64,000 bases of DNA from Armigeres subalbatus (Eukaryota > Arthropoda > Insecta > Diptera > Culicidae). Shown here one piece after another: positions 33,166-44,500 of this stretch (within the stretch, counting starts at the first letter, position 1; each line of letters opens with the position of its first letter). The position numbers and the translations under genes are program-made. The notes under the pieces were generated by a model. That model worked only from the letters and a program-made list of their open reading frames with translations. It made no database searches and had not been told where the DNA came from. The DNA lies in NCBI RefSeq assembly GCF_024139115.2, contig NC_085140.1:419814283-419878282 (forward strand), given 5' to 3'.

Positions 33166-33990
33166 TAATCTAATCTAATCTCATACTTGCGCAGCCAATA
33201 CTTGAAAGCATCCTGGAAAATGACGGTTTCTAAATTCCGTTACTTTTCTTTTCATACGGCCAGGCCAACTACGCAGTATGTACCGCAGAGATGATTTTTA
33301 GATACTGAGCGACTTAAGAATTTGTAAACTCTTAAAGTCGATCCATACCATGAAATCGAGGGGATAGGAAGAAAGCGTGGACCTCCCGTACCAAACGCTT
33401 CCAGTTATTATAAATAATAATCAAATATTATATTAATGAATTTTTCGTTGGGAGCGAAGCTATTTAAAAGTTATGAATGCTCCATTCGGCAAATGATGGT
33501 TGACGTCGTGTTCAGAATAACTACGTTCACTATAAATAAGAAAAGAAGAAGAAAGAAGAAAATCATCATTAGTAGACGGTAACGTCAGCTTCTTTCCTCG
33601 GTAACAGATGTGATGACAATTCTGAAAATAAAAGAAGCGCTAGCACAGCATTAGAAGATTGGACACTTTAATTATACTCATGTTATTTTTGAAATGCTTT
33701 TCCAGACTGCTATCAGAAATCAAGGGGGGTTAAATCCTTGATTCCAATCTAAGAAAAACATTACAGGGACATGAGTATTACTATCTGCGGTTGGGAAGCA
33801 TATAGGAAGTTGCAAGGAAGGATTAGTGTAGTATTTACTTAATGACTTACCGACAATTTCATAAGCACTACAGAATTGGAAATTGGGGAAGGTTTTCGTT
33901 GGGTCAGGATTTGCCTGTAGCTGGCAATGTGACCGTGGTAGATCTTACCCCGTAACACACCACGTAAAGGTGTCTACCCAGCATTACGGG
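33166..33990 (-). mobile_element. 825-bp retroposon with GATTA-repeat tail, 26-bp TSD
   Basis: A 26-base perfect duplication, beginning AAGTATGTGGGTCTAA, lies at 33140-33165 and 33991-34016, exactly at the two LOA half-sites. Adjacent to the left copy are three tandem TAATC units, which read on the minus strand as a (GATTA)n 3' tail, the RTE/SINE style. No long ORF is present, so it is either a SINE-like element or a 5'-truncated LINE. Excising it restores the LOA frame around YVGLILDS. Confidence 0.87.
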
Positions 33991-34066
33991 AAGTATGTGG
34001 GTCTAATTTTGGATTCAAAGCTTTTCTGGACTCCTAACATTGAGTTCAGAATCAAAAAGGCGTGTA

Positions 34067-35340
34067 GAGTAGAGTGGGGCAAGAGTGCGCGTGGGGTAAG
34101 AGTACGTTTTCGATTTTTTGAAGTAATAAAAAAAGATAAACTAGCAGCACTGCATCAGCTTGACAGGTATTCTGGCCAACTATTATCATGTGTAATTGTA
34201 AACGATTTGAATAAACAACAAGGGAGATATGGAGTTAGATAACTTTTTGGTCATTTTGCTAAAAATAATTGGATTTCCGCAACTAGTATTTCATTACCAT
34301 ATATACGTTCAATCAGGTGAACATTATACCATTTCGATAACCTATTGTATAGAGTACTTTATGGTACAGAACACCAATCCGGTTGGTTTTCCAAGAAGTC
34401 AAAACCATTACTTGAATAATTTTTGGGACTGTGGGGTAAAAGTACGCAGGAACCGGTGGGGCAAGAGTACGCATATGAATCTTCAAGTTATGATGTCAAA
34501 CCCGTATCTCTGGCCGAAATAACACTTCTTCTAAAGCGTAAAGATCCACAACTAAGAAAAAAGGGACAGAATTTGAAATTATCACAAGTAATTTGGTGTT
34601 AGAAAGGACTTAGCGAACAAAGCACTGAAGCGAAATAATGAAATTGTATTAGGACTTGTTGTACACCTAAACATAGTACGAAAACACAATTTCATCTAAA
34701 TGATAATTGCATTTAATCAAAAGAAACATTCATAAATTACGCAAAGTTTAGCTGGGAGGGGTTGTGAGATGTGTGACGATCCATATAATTTTTAGAGGAT
34801 TCATACAAATAGTGTAAGATAGGGGGGAGGGGTGATGAAATAGCCAAGTTTAACGTTACGTGATTGTTGGACTTTCTTTAAGAAAAATGCCACGCGAAAC
34901 CTGATATATATTTTTACCTCTGTAGTTTTTTGTATATATAAAAAACAATGGTTTTTCGAATGAAAGTGCACCCCCTCCCCCTTTAAGAGTTACGTAATCT
35001 TTAAACATTCCCTAATATATGCTCATTAAACATCAATTAAATGTTATTAACTCTTATTTGTGTTAATATATACTTAAAGCACGTGATTGGGTAAAGGCGT
35101 ACTCTTACCCCACCCGATGCGCACTTTTACCCCACCGGTGGGGTAAGAGTGCGTTTTTCAGTTATCTTGCAATAAGGATTCTGCTAAAACGAATCTCAAT
35201 AATTTCAATATTTGTTCCACTGGGTAACATAAAGGAAGAGTATATGAATCATCGACGCTGATTTGATATGCAGAAGCTTGCTTCATAAGGGCCACATGAT
35301 CGATTGAAAACTAAGTTCGTACTTTTGCCCCACTCTACTC
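34067..35340. mobile_element. 1.27-kb TA-flanked transposon (GAGTAGAGTGGGGCAA ends)
   Basis: Ends GAGTAGAGTGGGGCAAGAGT and, inverted, GAGTAGAGTGGGGCAAAAGT are flanked by TA at 34065-34066 and 35341-35342. Near both ends the words GGGGTAAGAGTACG and GTGGGGYAAGAGTRCG recur (34091-34105, 34434-34470, 35100-35155), a subterminal repeat typical of transposase-binding sites. No transposase frame is visible. It inserted into the LOA element between KKACR and the following FGQCRR-type region. Confidence 0.87.
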
Positions 35341-36900
35341 TATGGCTTTCGGCCAATGCCGACGAACCTTTGGTAAAACTTGGGGTCTTAAACCCAAATA
35401 TATCAAATGGATTTACAAAACAGTTGTACGACCAATTTCGGCTTATGGATGTCTTGTGTGGTGTGGTGGCAAAAGGGGGAAGTGAGGACAATTCAGTCTA
35501 AATTAGGCCATCTTCAAAGGATGTGCCTAATGGCAATGATTGGTGCGTTCTTTTCAACTCCCACGGCTGCTCTCGAAGTTCTCTTCGACGTGGCCCCACT
35601 ACACATACATCTCAAACAAGAAGCATTTTCTTGTACTTACCGACTATGGGTACTCGGTTTTATGGAAGAGAATTCTGTAAACCGCAGTTCTACACACACT
35701 TCGTTGTTACCCCTTATGGTTAATTGGGACAAAATTTTCCTTGCTCCAAGTGATCTCACACACGTTAGGACATTTTCAACACAATTCCCCACGCGGGAGA
35801 GTGGACATCTGGGTACTTGGAGCGAAGTATGTCGGATAGCAGCATTGTTTGTTACACTGACGGCTCGCTCCTCGAAGGTAGAGCAGGTGCAGGCGTCTAC
35901 TCGGGTGAGCTTAGATTGGAACAGTCCCACTCACTGGAGACACTGCACTGCCTTTCAAGCGGAAATATGTGCCTTCATGTGTGGAGTGCAATCTGCTGCA
36001 ACGCATTATGGGCAAAGTAATATACTTCTGTTCAGATAGCCAAGCAGCTATTAAAGCTCTCGCTTCGGCCAACTCAAGGTCGAAGTTAGTAATCGCATGC
36101 CGAACTCAAATTGAGGAACTGAATTCAGTTAATACTTTACAGCTTATATTCCTTAGCTGGAAATGAATTGGCTGATGAGTTAGCTCGTAATGGAGCATCG
36201 CATGACTTTATTGGTCAAGAGCCAGCTATTCCAATATCCAAGTGTTGGGTGAAGCTTTGGGTCAACTCTTGGGCTGTCACTCAGCACAAATGGCATTGGA
36301 GTGGATGCATGTCATCAAACAAAATTGTACATCCGGGAGCCATCTCCGGTAGTAGCAAGCTATTTAGCTAATCTGTCTAAACATAATTGCAGTGTCTTAG
36401 TCAAGGCTTTGACAGATCACTGCAGACTGAACTATCACATGGCAAATATTCAACGTGTTGAATCATCTGTTTGTGATAGTTGTGAATCCGATTATGGAAC
36501 TTCTTATCATCTAATATGTAACTGCCCAGTCTATGCACAATTGCGCTTCCAAATATTTGGTAAACACTTACTTAGTGAAATTGACTTCAGAAACCTGAAC
36601 CTTCAGAGTATTTTGTTGTTCATAACCCGTTGTGGTAAGGAGCTATAAGCTCTTGTACGCTTATGCGTTGTATGCCCTCTTCAAGGGCCCTTTTCCAAAC
36701 ATTCCATTTGTTCTCCCATCCACATTCCTTTCCTTTTGTTCACTTCCTTTTCCGTCAGATGTGTGATGAAAAAGTCTGTGAAGGCGATGGCACAAAACTC
36801 CCAAATTGAGTTGAACGTGCCCCTGTAGCCGACGTTCTGATACCTGATACCTCACTCTCAATTCGCGCAGTTAGTCCTCAGGTGACCGTTCATTTTACCG

Positions 36901-37201
36901 AACTGAACTAAATTCGAAAGGGCATTCTTACACCTCTACAAAAACCAGACGAGTCATGTTAATTCCACGGTTGAAGACTCGAAGTCCATTCAACTGGGAG
37001 CAACCATTCAACTTCTTGATTCAGATGACCTCCGAGAAGGTTGCTCATTGTTAATCAAAAGACACAAATTATTATGGCAAATACCATCAATTTCGAATAG
37101 CTACGTAGTCCTACGTCAACTTTGCGTACAACCCGATTGGGCTGCACCTTTAAGTTTTTGATATGATTATCACTTGTTTAATAACATTTTGCAGCACAGC
37201 A
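36901..37201. other. Intergenic, no gene seen
   Basis: About 300 bases between the LOA 3' region and the next MITE, without a supported ORF. It ends in AGCA, the left duplication of the MITE. Confidence 0.4.
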
Positions 37202-37483
37202 CTGCCGTTCTACGCATAATTGTCTCATGTAACTTTTGATAAAAAAAACAAATTGGTTCATTTGGTCCACTAATTTAAGAATCAATTGGATCTGAGAATT
37301 TTATCAATATTTTTGGAATTTAACATTTCTCCAGAACATAATACAGACTACTACTCATATAAAGGTTGTTTAGTCTTTATTTTGATCAAAAGACAATCTC
37401 ATTTTTTTCAGTGGGACAAATTACCTCGAGTTTGAGATTTTTTCATCAAAGGTAACATGAGACAATTATGCGTAGAACGCCAG
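37202..37483. mobile_element. 282-bp MITE (CTGCCGTTCTACGCAT family), TSD AGCA
   Basis: Ends CTGCCGTTCTACGCATAATT and, inverted, CTGGCGTTCTACGCATAATT are flanked by AGCA at 37198-37201 and 37484-37487. This is the longest of the three family members in the window and has a unique AT-rich centre. Confidence 0.87.
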
Positions 37484-37487
37484 AGCA

Positions 37488-37934
37488 ATCTTCACTAAGA
37501 TAAACAAGGTTAGTTCGAAGAATTTAATAAGCAAGATAATTGAATCATTTATTTGAGAAACGGCATATTATTCAATTTACACAATTCAGAGAAAACAACA
37601 AATTTATGACTTTAACAAACTAGCAACGAATGTCTTAATTTTTTTGATACAGATCAATGGTTTTCGGCAAAAATCGAAAACTGGAAGCAGTATTCCAACA
37701 TTGTGCTTCAAAGGACATGTATATGTATGTAGTTTCTCAAACAAACGAAAAAAAAATCATGTATTGCCGAACAGAAATTTTCGTATTCGTTGCAAGAGTA
37801 CGTATTTTTAGACAAGAATTCAGAATATATAAAAAATCTCATTTTGGTCAAAAATATCACATATGCAGTTTCTTAAACAAATGGTTCAATTAAAAATGAT
37901 AGACAATCCTAATATCTATTATCAACCTACTGAC
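37488..37934. other. Intergenic and probable 3' UTR of the zinc-finger gene
   Basis: AT-rich sequence downstream (minus sense) of the stop at 37935. No other feature is supported; the plus-strand ORF at 37657-37893 has no recognisable domain. Confidence 0.4.
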
Positions 37935-40078
37935 TTACACGTATATCTCATCCTCAAAGTAATCGTAATCCTCCTCTATGAGATCGGTACTGTTGCCGTA
38001 CTCCAGCGATTCGTGCTTCGCCCGGATGTGTTTCGTCAGTTCGCCTTTCGTCTTGTAGTTGGTGCCACACATCGTGCAATCGAACGGCCGCTTCGTGGAG
38101 TGCGTAGCCACGTGTGCCGCCAGGTACCGAGGCCGGGAAAACACTTTGCCGCAAATGGCGCATTCATAGATTGCCTGACCCTCGTGAATAGCCATGTGCT
38201 CTTTGAAGCTGAACAACCGCCGAAACGTCTTCGCACATAAGTCACACTCAAAGGGCTTCTCACCGGTGTGAATCGATTCGTGCTGCTTGAGTTGATTGGC
38301 GAACGCAAACTTTTTGTCGCAAATTTCGCACTCGAACACCGCCAGATGCTTGGCTCGTTTATGCACATACATCGCGCCGTACGTAGTGGCTTTGTAGCTA
38401 CATCCTTCATATGGGCAATTGGTATTTTTCAGCTTGGGAGGTTTCGGCGGCGGCTTGTGCGATTTCGCACATTTACTCGTTCGTACATGCTCCTTCATTT
38501 GTTCCCTTGTGTACGACACAAAATCGCACGACGAGCATTTGCGCTTGCCTTTTAGGTGGAGCGGTTGATGAGCTCGCAGTTCATGGCCGTTTGAGAATTC
38601 TTTACCGCACACTTTGCAGGACAGGTCTCGGGTGTGGATCTCCTCGTGTCGCTTCAAACGATTTTTCGTGCCAAAGACCTGAGAAAAAGTGATATCATAA
38701 CAGTTATTTTTTTTAAAGAAATGTATTTTGCTTACCTTCTCACACTGTTGACATTTAAACGACTCGTGAAAAACGTGTTCATGACTTCGTCGATGATTCA
38801 GATACGTTTTCTGCACAGAGAAAGTGCGATCACATAATTTGCACTCATATAAACCATCGGCATTGGTTCCTTTTTTCAAATTTTGTTCAGATGGATTCGT
38901 CGGTTCTTTTTCCATCATACTTTGATTCCTTGATTTCGATTCTCCCTGGATTGGTCGAATGTATTCCTCTTGATCAATCATTACAACCTCTAAGCCGGAA
39001 GGCGGCTGACCATACCAATTACGATCTTGGGAATCTCCCGATTCACCACAGCTTATGATTGCCAATTGTTCCGAATCGCTACCATCTCCTATTCCTTCCG
39101 ATAGTCGTTCTTCTGTTTCTATCCATTCTTCATTTTCTTCCTTAGGTATCAACATGGAAAAAACCTCCGATTGCACCGTTTCATTATCAGATTCTTCCTT
39201 CTTTACATGTACATCATCGTTTATAGAATGTTCTTCCGGAACAACAACGTTGGTGGTCTTCTCTTGTACTGAACTTTCTGTAGCTGTACTAGATTCGTCG
39301 ACAATCATCTCGAAATGGTCATCCGCTTGAATATCCTCTTCAATCACATCATTCTCCATTTCTATGATATCGTCCAATTGTTCCACACAGTAATCACCAA
39401 CTTGCTCTGCTGGTGGAATTATTTCATCTGCAGATGGTACCACGTCCCTTACAGATGTAGATTTTTCCTTTATCACTGGCGGGTTTTCTTTCTCCAATGA
39501 GGTTCCTTCTTCCACAAATTCGGATATTTCCCCCACTTCCTCGACAGTTGGAGTCAAACACTCCTCTGATACCTCTACTGGCGTATTTGTCTCAGTTCGC
39601 CTGAACTGCTGTTTCGCGTGTGTTAATTTCTCTAGCACCTCGTCCGAGTATGGCACTTTGAAGGCATCCTCGGTTTTCTGGAACCCGTCCAACTGTTCGA
39701 TCAATGCGCCCTTCCAGCAGAAACTTCTCAGCAGTTCCTCTTGTTTCCGAAACTCCTGTGCGATGTTGTACGCCAGGTCCAGTTTGGCCAAACAGTGATC
39801 GCAAATGGTCCGCGGTAGCTGCTCGAGCACATTAAGTAGCGTACCGGACACCTTCCAAAGCATCTCCGGGATCATGGTACCGTTAAAGTCACTAGTCAGC
39901 GGCAGCAAGGGTTCCTTCCGTAGTAGGCAGGTGCGGCAGAAATCGTTTAATGTCCACCTTGACGCTAGAATTTAGACGTCCGAAAAACTCTTTCTAAACT
40001 TTATCGTAAATATCGTAAAATACCTGTGCTTTCCTGAGTTTTCATTGATATCACGGGTTGCTGCACAGCAGTTTCCAT
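37935..40078 (-). CDS. ZAD-domain C2H2 zinc-finger transcription factor, 3 exons
   Basis: Exons on the minus strand are 40024-40078, 38736-39964 and 37935-38678, with introns of 59 and 57 bases, giving 675 residues. The ATG at 40078 starts a short first exon; the G|CG codon junction puts the ZAD in frame: FCRTCL followed by ICDHC. A long acidic linker (Glu/Asp/Val-rich, about residues 120-350) precedes nine C2H2 fingers (first YECKLCDRTF, last FDCTMCGTNY), with one canonical HTGEKPF linker. Intron 2 cuts finger 2 after CEK and contains no stop in frame, so an unspliced message would read through with 19 extra residues that spoil that finger. Role: nuclear, sequence-specific regulator; target unknown. 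A single continuous 657-codon frame covers the region but includes intron 2 and lacks the true N-terminus. Confidence 0.92.
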
Positions 40079-40362
40079 AGTGGACAAGTTCCAATAAAAT
40101 ATACGAAGGTTTTTCACTTTTTTCACGAAATTTTACTCTGAAAATCGAAAGAACATCCCAGGTTTGTTTGTAAACGAAATTTTATTTATTTTCATTTTTG
40201 GGCACAAACTACACGCAAAACTGAAAGTGTGCTCTTTTTGCGGGAGAACGGGGAGAACGGGACAACGGAACTACCTACTCTCAGAAATAAAGAATTGTTT
40301 GTTAGATTAAAATTTAATCTATATTTGCATTTTTGTAATTTAAACTAAAATGTATTCTTTAT
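40079..40362. other. 5' flank of the zinc-finger gene, no other feature
   Basis: Contains the probable 5' UTR and promoter of the minus-strand zinc-finger gene. A GGGAGAACGGGGAGAACGGG direct repeat is at 40242-40261. No TATA-initiator pair identified. Confidence 0.4.
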
Positions 40363-40466
40363 CCGGAATAAATTTATAACGCTTTTTATACCGATGTTGG
40401 ATTTTTCTCCAGATACAGGCAACTTTCCCACTTCGGAAGTAGTGCGCTGGATTCGCCTAAAGATGC

Positions 40467-42426
40467 CACTCAACTAAACTATCTTAAAAACATCATATAT
40501 ATATCCATAATATAAATACGAGTAGTAAATTGGAGCTACGACGGCAGAAAATCGCGGAGGTGGAGCATGCAGTTCAGGCTATGGAAATGTTTTTCCATTT
40601 TCGGATTAACGGTCCCACAGCAGTTGAGAATGTTATATGATTTCGTGGAAATTATCTGTAAACCGCTTGGTAAGTCATTCAAGGAGGTAGCCGAAGCCGA
40701 AGAATTTGACGACTAATCGTTTGTTATGAATCAAAAAACAATAATATAATCTCAAGTTTGATCGTTTTTAACAAGCTTCACTTTGTTTTATTGAACATTT
40801 GAAATAAATCGAATATTTGCAGGTTCATTAGTGAAAAGAAGACCGTCTAATTGTTGAGATACACTAGGGAGAAGCGAAGATGCTGGTAAATGTGGTTTAC
40901 TACTGAGAAATTGAACAAAATTTCTAAAATACCTAGTAAAGGGTTTTGACAATATTCATTCTAGTTATTGCCTGGGAGGTTTTTTAGATAAAAAAAAACA
41001 CCAACATAGAACGAATCTTTATATAAATATTTATTTTTGAACAATTAGTCGTATAAAACTCCCTCTGCCAATAATAAAACAAAACACAGACAAAGCCGCC
41101 TTTCCCCTGTTTTATCACAGATTTCATTGATACCATTCCAAACCAGAAAGTTTGCAATATTGAGTAAAATGTAATCATTTGCATTTCATTATTCATTAGT
41201 AAAATTGAGTAGATTTGAATCATTTTCTGACAGGAGGAAGTGTTTACTCAAAATTGAGTAAAGTCCAGTTTAATCATTTTTTGAGTTGTTCCACTTTTTC
41301 TGAAAATGAGTGGTTTTTCACTCAATTTTGAGTGGTTTGTTACGGGCGTGTAAGCCTCATCTTATGAAGCGTGAAAAAATAATCGAATTTCATTTTCATC
41401 GAGCCTCTTATGATAATTATTGGCCTGTTATAAAATTCAATTTTGTATCTTATGAAGTTCATAGAAATTATTTACAGAAAAAATAAAACATAAGAATTGT
41501 CTTATGATTTTTATCACTACTCTTGATGTGAAAAACTCATAAGACCAATCTTATGAAATAAGAAGCCAACATGGCGTAGTATGTGCTGGACGCATCAGTT
41601 CTCATCGCTGATTTATTTTACACGATACACTAACGAAGTGCGCAGTGCTGATATAGCTCATCGATAAGATAGTTTAGTTTCGAATATAGTTTAGTTAAGT
41701 GTACGATACACCAGCGTAATGCGAATACATATTTCGACCGGCGCGCTGGACATGAACTACTTTGAATATCGTCTGTGTCTGTCCAGATCGATAATTTATA
41801 ACAGTCGTTTGTGTACTGGAGGATCAGAAATGTAAGTAAATATTTCCTCTTGTTAAGGTTCTCTATCATGTTGTTTTCTTCTAAAATCATAATTTATAAT
41901 TTGCAGATCGACAGCTCATCGATAACTGTATTCAACATCTACCACCAACAAAGGAATATATCAACGATGAGACGACTGCGACTCTCAAGTCTCCTATACT
42001 GGTGCGATGTTACCATATATATAATTTGAGCGAATCTGGCATATGAAACATTAATCAGAGAAAAATGTGAATATACATATTTAATATGTAGCAAAAAATA
42101 AAATAATATGTTGTATAAAATTTTGTGATGTTTTTTATTGTTTTTTTCTATTCTTGTGATCTTGCGAGAGTGGTATATAATGAAAATCGTGTTGAAAATA
42201 TTTTGATTATCATATGCAAGAATTATTAATGTTCATAAGATTATTTTATGATTTCCTCTATGGGCTCTTAAAAAACTTAATAGTTTCATAAGACAGACTT
42301 ATGAAAATCATTCTCGATCTAAGAACACACAGTTCATAAGAAAATCGGATGAAGTTTATAAGTAATTCTTATAGCAAAAAAACATAAGATATTCGCATGA
42401 TTATCACTAGTTTTCTTAGTTGAGTG
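40467..42426. mobile_element. 1960-bp CACTA-like element, 3-bp TSD TGC
   Basis: Ends are CACTCAACTAA and TTAGTTGAGTG with TGC at 40464-40466 and 42427-42429. CACT-starting termini and a 3-bp duplication fit the CACTA (CMC) group. The right third (41340-42420) is full of CTTATGA/TCATAAG words in both orientations, and 41150-41345 has ATTGAGTAAA-type words; such subterminal repeats are characteristic. No transposase is recognised. A possible captured exon is at 40529-40718. Confidence 0.8.
40529..40718 (+). pseudogene. Possible captured coding fragment in the CACTA-like element
   Basis: In one frame the sequence reads ELRRQKIAEVEHAVQAMEMF then a hydrophobic stretch to TAVENVI; after a one-base shift it continues DFVEIICKPLGKSFKEVAEA and stops after EEFDD. 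The codon-like composition differs from the surrounding AT-rich DNA. I do not recognise the protein; it may be a fragment of the original transposase or a captured host exon. Confidence 0.35.
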
Positions 42427-42610
42427 TGCGCTAAACAACGCATCAATTAGTTTGACAAATAAAACTTCGGAAGAAATTTCGGTTCGGTTCGGAAGTCCCG
42501 ACTTCCGAATTCCAACTTGGTGCTACGCCGACCATATACTATCTAACAGTGCACCTACCCCCATATATTTTTTGATAGACTAACGCAAAATGAACTCCCC
42601 CAAGAAATTA

Positions 42611-42682
42611 TGACGTTTGAGCGGGTCACATAATGAACGCAAAATGAACTTTTGTTCGAGAAGACGACCCGCTCAAATGTCA
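42611..42682. repeat. 72-bp palindromic repeat (TGACGTTTGAGCGGGTC arms)
   Basis: TGACGTTTGAGCGGGTC and its near inverse GACCCGCTCAAATGTCA enclose AATGAACGCAAAATGAAC. The arms resemble part of the MITE at 4147-4300 (TGACGTTTGAGACGGGC). No TSD was fixed. Confidence 0.6.
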
Positions 42683-42736
42683 AAATCCATCAGGTTAGTG
42701 AATTTGATGAACTCCTGCACAGGTCTATTGTTGGCA

Positions 42737-42920
42737 CCAAGATGAATACACCACTAGGTGTTCCAATCTGCCAAATTCACGATTCAGCCATCTTGGATTT
42801 TAGTATGGGAGAGCCAGCCGGTTTGTTTTCGTTTTGCACTGAAAATGAATTTTTCACCCCCGCCGTCTTCTCTTCCACAAACTTGGCAGATTGGAGCACC
42901 TAGTACTGTATTCATCTTGG
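42737..42920. mobile_element. 184-bp MITE with CCAAGATGAATACA ends
   Basis: CCAAGATGAATACACCACTA and, inverted, CCAAGATGAATACAGTACTA continue into AGGTGYTCCAATCTGCCAA, about 38 bp of inverted repeat. TTGGC follows and precedes the element (42731-42735, 42921-42925) and may be a 5-bp duplication. Non-coding; the plus ORFs across it are not supported. Confidence 0.72.
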
Positions 42921-42925
42921 TTGGC

Positions 42926-43599
42926 GCTTCGGTCGTTCTTATGTGTGATGTACGTCACCATTTGCTGTTTACATTTTCTATCATCCACTAGTGCACTTGC
43001 ATTTGGTCTTCTTCCTCACCTTCTATCTACTCATTGGGCACTCACACATTCGGACGTGAGAATCTTGACTTTTTGGGCACAAACGATGTGCCCCCACTTT
43101 GTGTATGAGGATTATACGCTAATGATCGTAGCTGTCAGCTTAACCTGTTTTTTTTTTTTTCAATAAAAACAAAAGTGCGGTCAGTGAGTGTGGCAAGTTT
43201 ACACATTTTATTTAAAAATCAATTGTTCAACGCGTGCTCTATTTCTTCGAATCATGTGAGTAAATACAATATTTTCTAACAGAACCAATTGGTATACATA
43301 TTTTGTAATTCAATATATTACGACATACCATTGAGAACGCACATCAAAATGTTCCTGTGCTAAATGATATAAGAGCTATAGGGTATAATGGGGCATAAAA
43401 ATACCATTGCAAGAGTAAAAATCATTCTTCAAAGCAAACAATATTCAACGATAAGCAGTTAGTATATACATAGGGTAAATGATGCAATTTCGACATCTGA
43501 ATATATATTGGACTTTTGGCTATATTTTGCTTGTTTTTCTACTTAGCTTTCTCAAATAAATAGGAATCATGTGTCTGTTTAGTCTCTTTTTCTAAACAC
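42926..43599. other. Intergenic, no gene seen
   Basis: No supported ORF. A T-run (43149-43160) and AT-rich sequence lead to the truncated 5' end of the RTE element near 43600. Confidence 0.4.
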
Positions 43600-43615
43600 A
43601 TTTCTAACCATATTT

Positions 43616-44500
43616 ATGCAACAAATTGAAGAAGATATAGGCAAAGGTCGGTGGTGGCCGATCAATGAAAGAATGTGCAGGTTCAGGATCAAAGGCCGGT
43701 TCTTCAACTTCAGCATAATCAACGTCCATAGCCCAAACTCCGGAAGCACTGATGGTGATAAGGACGCATTCTACGCGCAGCTGGAACGTGAGTACGACAG
43801 CTGCCCAAGCCACGACGTCAAAATCATCATAGGAGATTTGAACGCTCAGGTTGGCCAAGAGGAGGAGTTTAGACCGACTATTGGGAAGTTCAGCGCTCAC
43901 CGGCTGACGAACGAAAACGGCCTACGACTAATTGATTTCGCCGCCTCCAAGAATATGGCCATTCGCAGCACCTACTTCCAACATAGCCTCCCGTATCGGT
44001 ACACCTGGAGATCACCACTGCAGACAGAATCACAAATCGACCACGTTCTGATTGATGGACGACACTTCTCCGACATTATCGACGTCAGGACATATCGTGG
44101 CGCTAACATCGACTCTGACCACTATCTGGTGATGATTAAACTCCGCCCAAAACTATCCGTCATCAACAATGTTCGGTACCGACGACCGCCGCGGTACGAC
44201 CTAGAGCGACTGAAGCAACCTGATGTCGCCACTGCAAACGCGCAGCATCTCGAGGCAGCGTTGCCGGAAGATGTTAAGCTCGATGGGGCCCCTCTTGAGG
44301 ACTGCTGGAGTACAGTCAAAGCAGCCATTAACGACGCAGCGGAGAACAACGTCGGATATATGGGACGAAGTCGACGGAACGATTGGTTTGAAGAAGAGTG
44401 CAGACAGATTCTGGAGGAGAAGGACGCAGCGCGGGCGGTCGCGCTGCAGCAAGGTACCCAGCAGAACGTGGAACGTTATAGACGGAAGTGGAGACAGTAG
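43616..44500 (+). pseudogene. RTE endonuclease region
   Basis: This 294-codon frame is the APE-like endonuclease of RTE elements: IIGDLNAQVG and SDHYLV carry the catalytic residues and TWRSPLQTESQIDHVLI precedes them. The N-terminal strands are missing. A frame change at about 44500 separates it from the linker (EEMEQLCRSQETRKFYQKLN in the next frame). Confidence 0.9.

Larger units (their letters stand above)
32631..36648 (+). pseudogene. LOA reverse transcriptase and RNase H, broken
   Basis: The RT has FLDIGGAFDNVSFDA (palm motif), CGCPQGEVLS (with a short deletion after it) and GFADDYLTL (catalytic ADD). After two insertions it resumes at GLKPKYIKWIYKTVVRPI (35380-35440). RNase H follows with CYTDGSLLEGRAGAGV (35850-35900), CSDSQAAIKAL and NELADELARNGAS (36162-36195), giving the DEDD-type residues. 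The end has CDSCESDYGTSYHLICNCPV. Several single-base frame changes and stops are present. Confidence 0.88.
31450..36900 (+). mobile_element. LOA-clade non-LTR retrotransposon, 5'-truncated, twice interrupted
   Basis: The second ORF of a LOA-type LINE can be followed from its endonuclease (31453) through reverse transcriptase (32631-33165), the thumb and connection region (34017-34066 and 35341-35800) to an RNase H (about 35830-36350) and a C-terminal CCHC-like segment ending near 36648. RNase H at the C-terminus and the endonuclease style support LOA. Two later insertions split it: a retroposon at 33166-33990 and a TA-flanked transposon at 34067-35340. Multiple frameshifts make it inactive. 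The 3' UTR extends to about 36900; no poly(A) boundary was fixed. Confidence 0.9.
40363..42532 (-). repeat. Second copy of the TCGGCGTAGCACC repeat, split by a transposon
   Basis: The two halves, 40363-40466 and 42427-42532, together align in inverse orientation to the uninterrupted copy at 17717-17945. The junction carries TGC on both sides of the 1960-bp insertion, whereas the intact copy has one GCA at that point (minus reading). This is direct empty-site evidence for the insertion. Confidence 0.87.

Noticed and set aside
42737..43166. Plus ORFs of 77-91 codons (FLCVMYVTICCLHF...)
   Set aside because: They begin within a MITE and have no recognisable domain or codon pattern.
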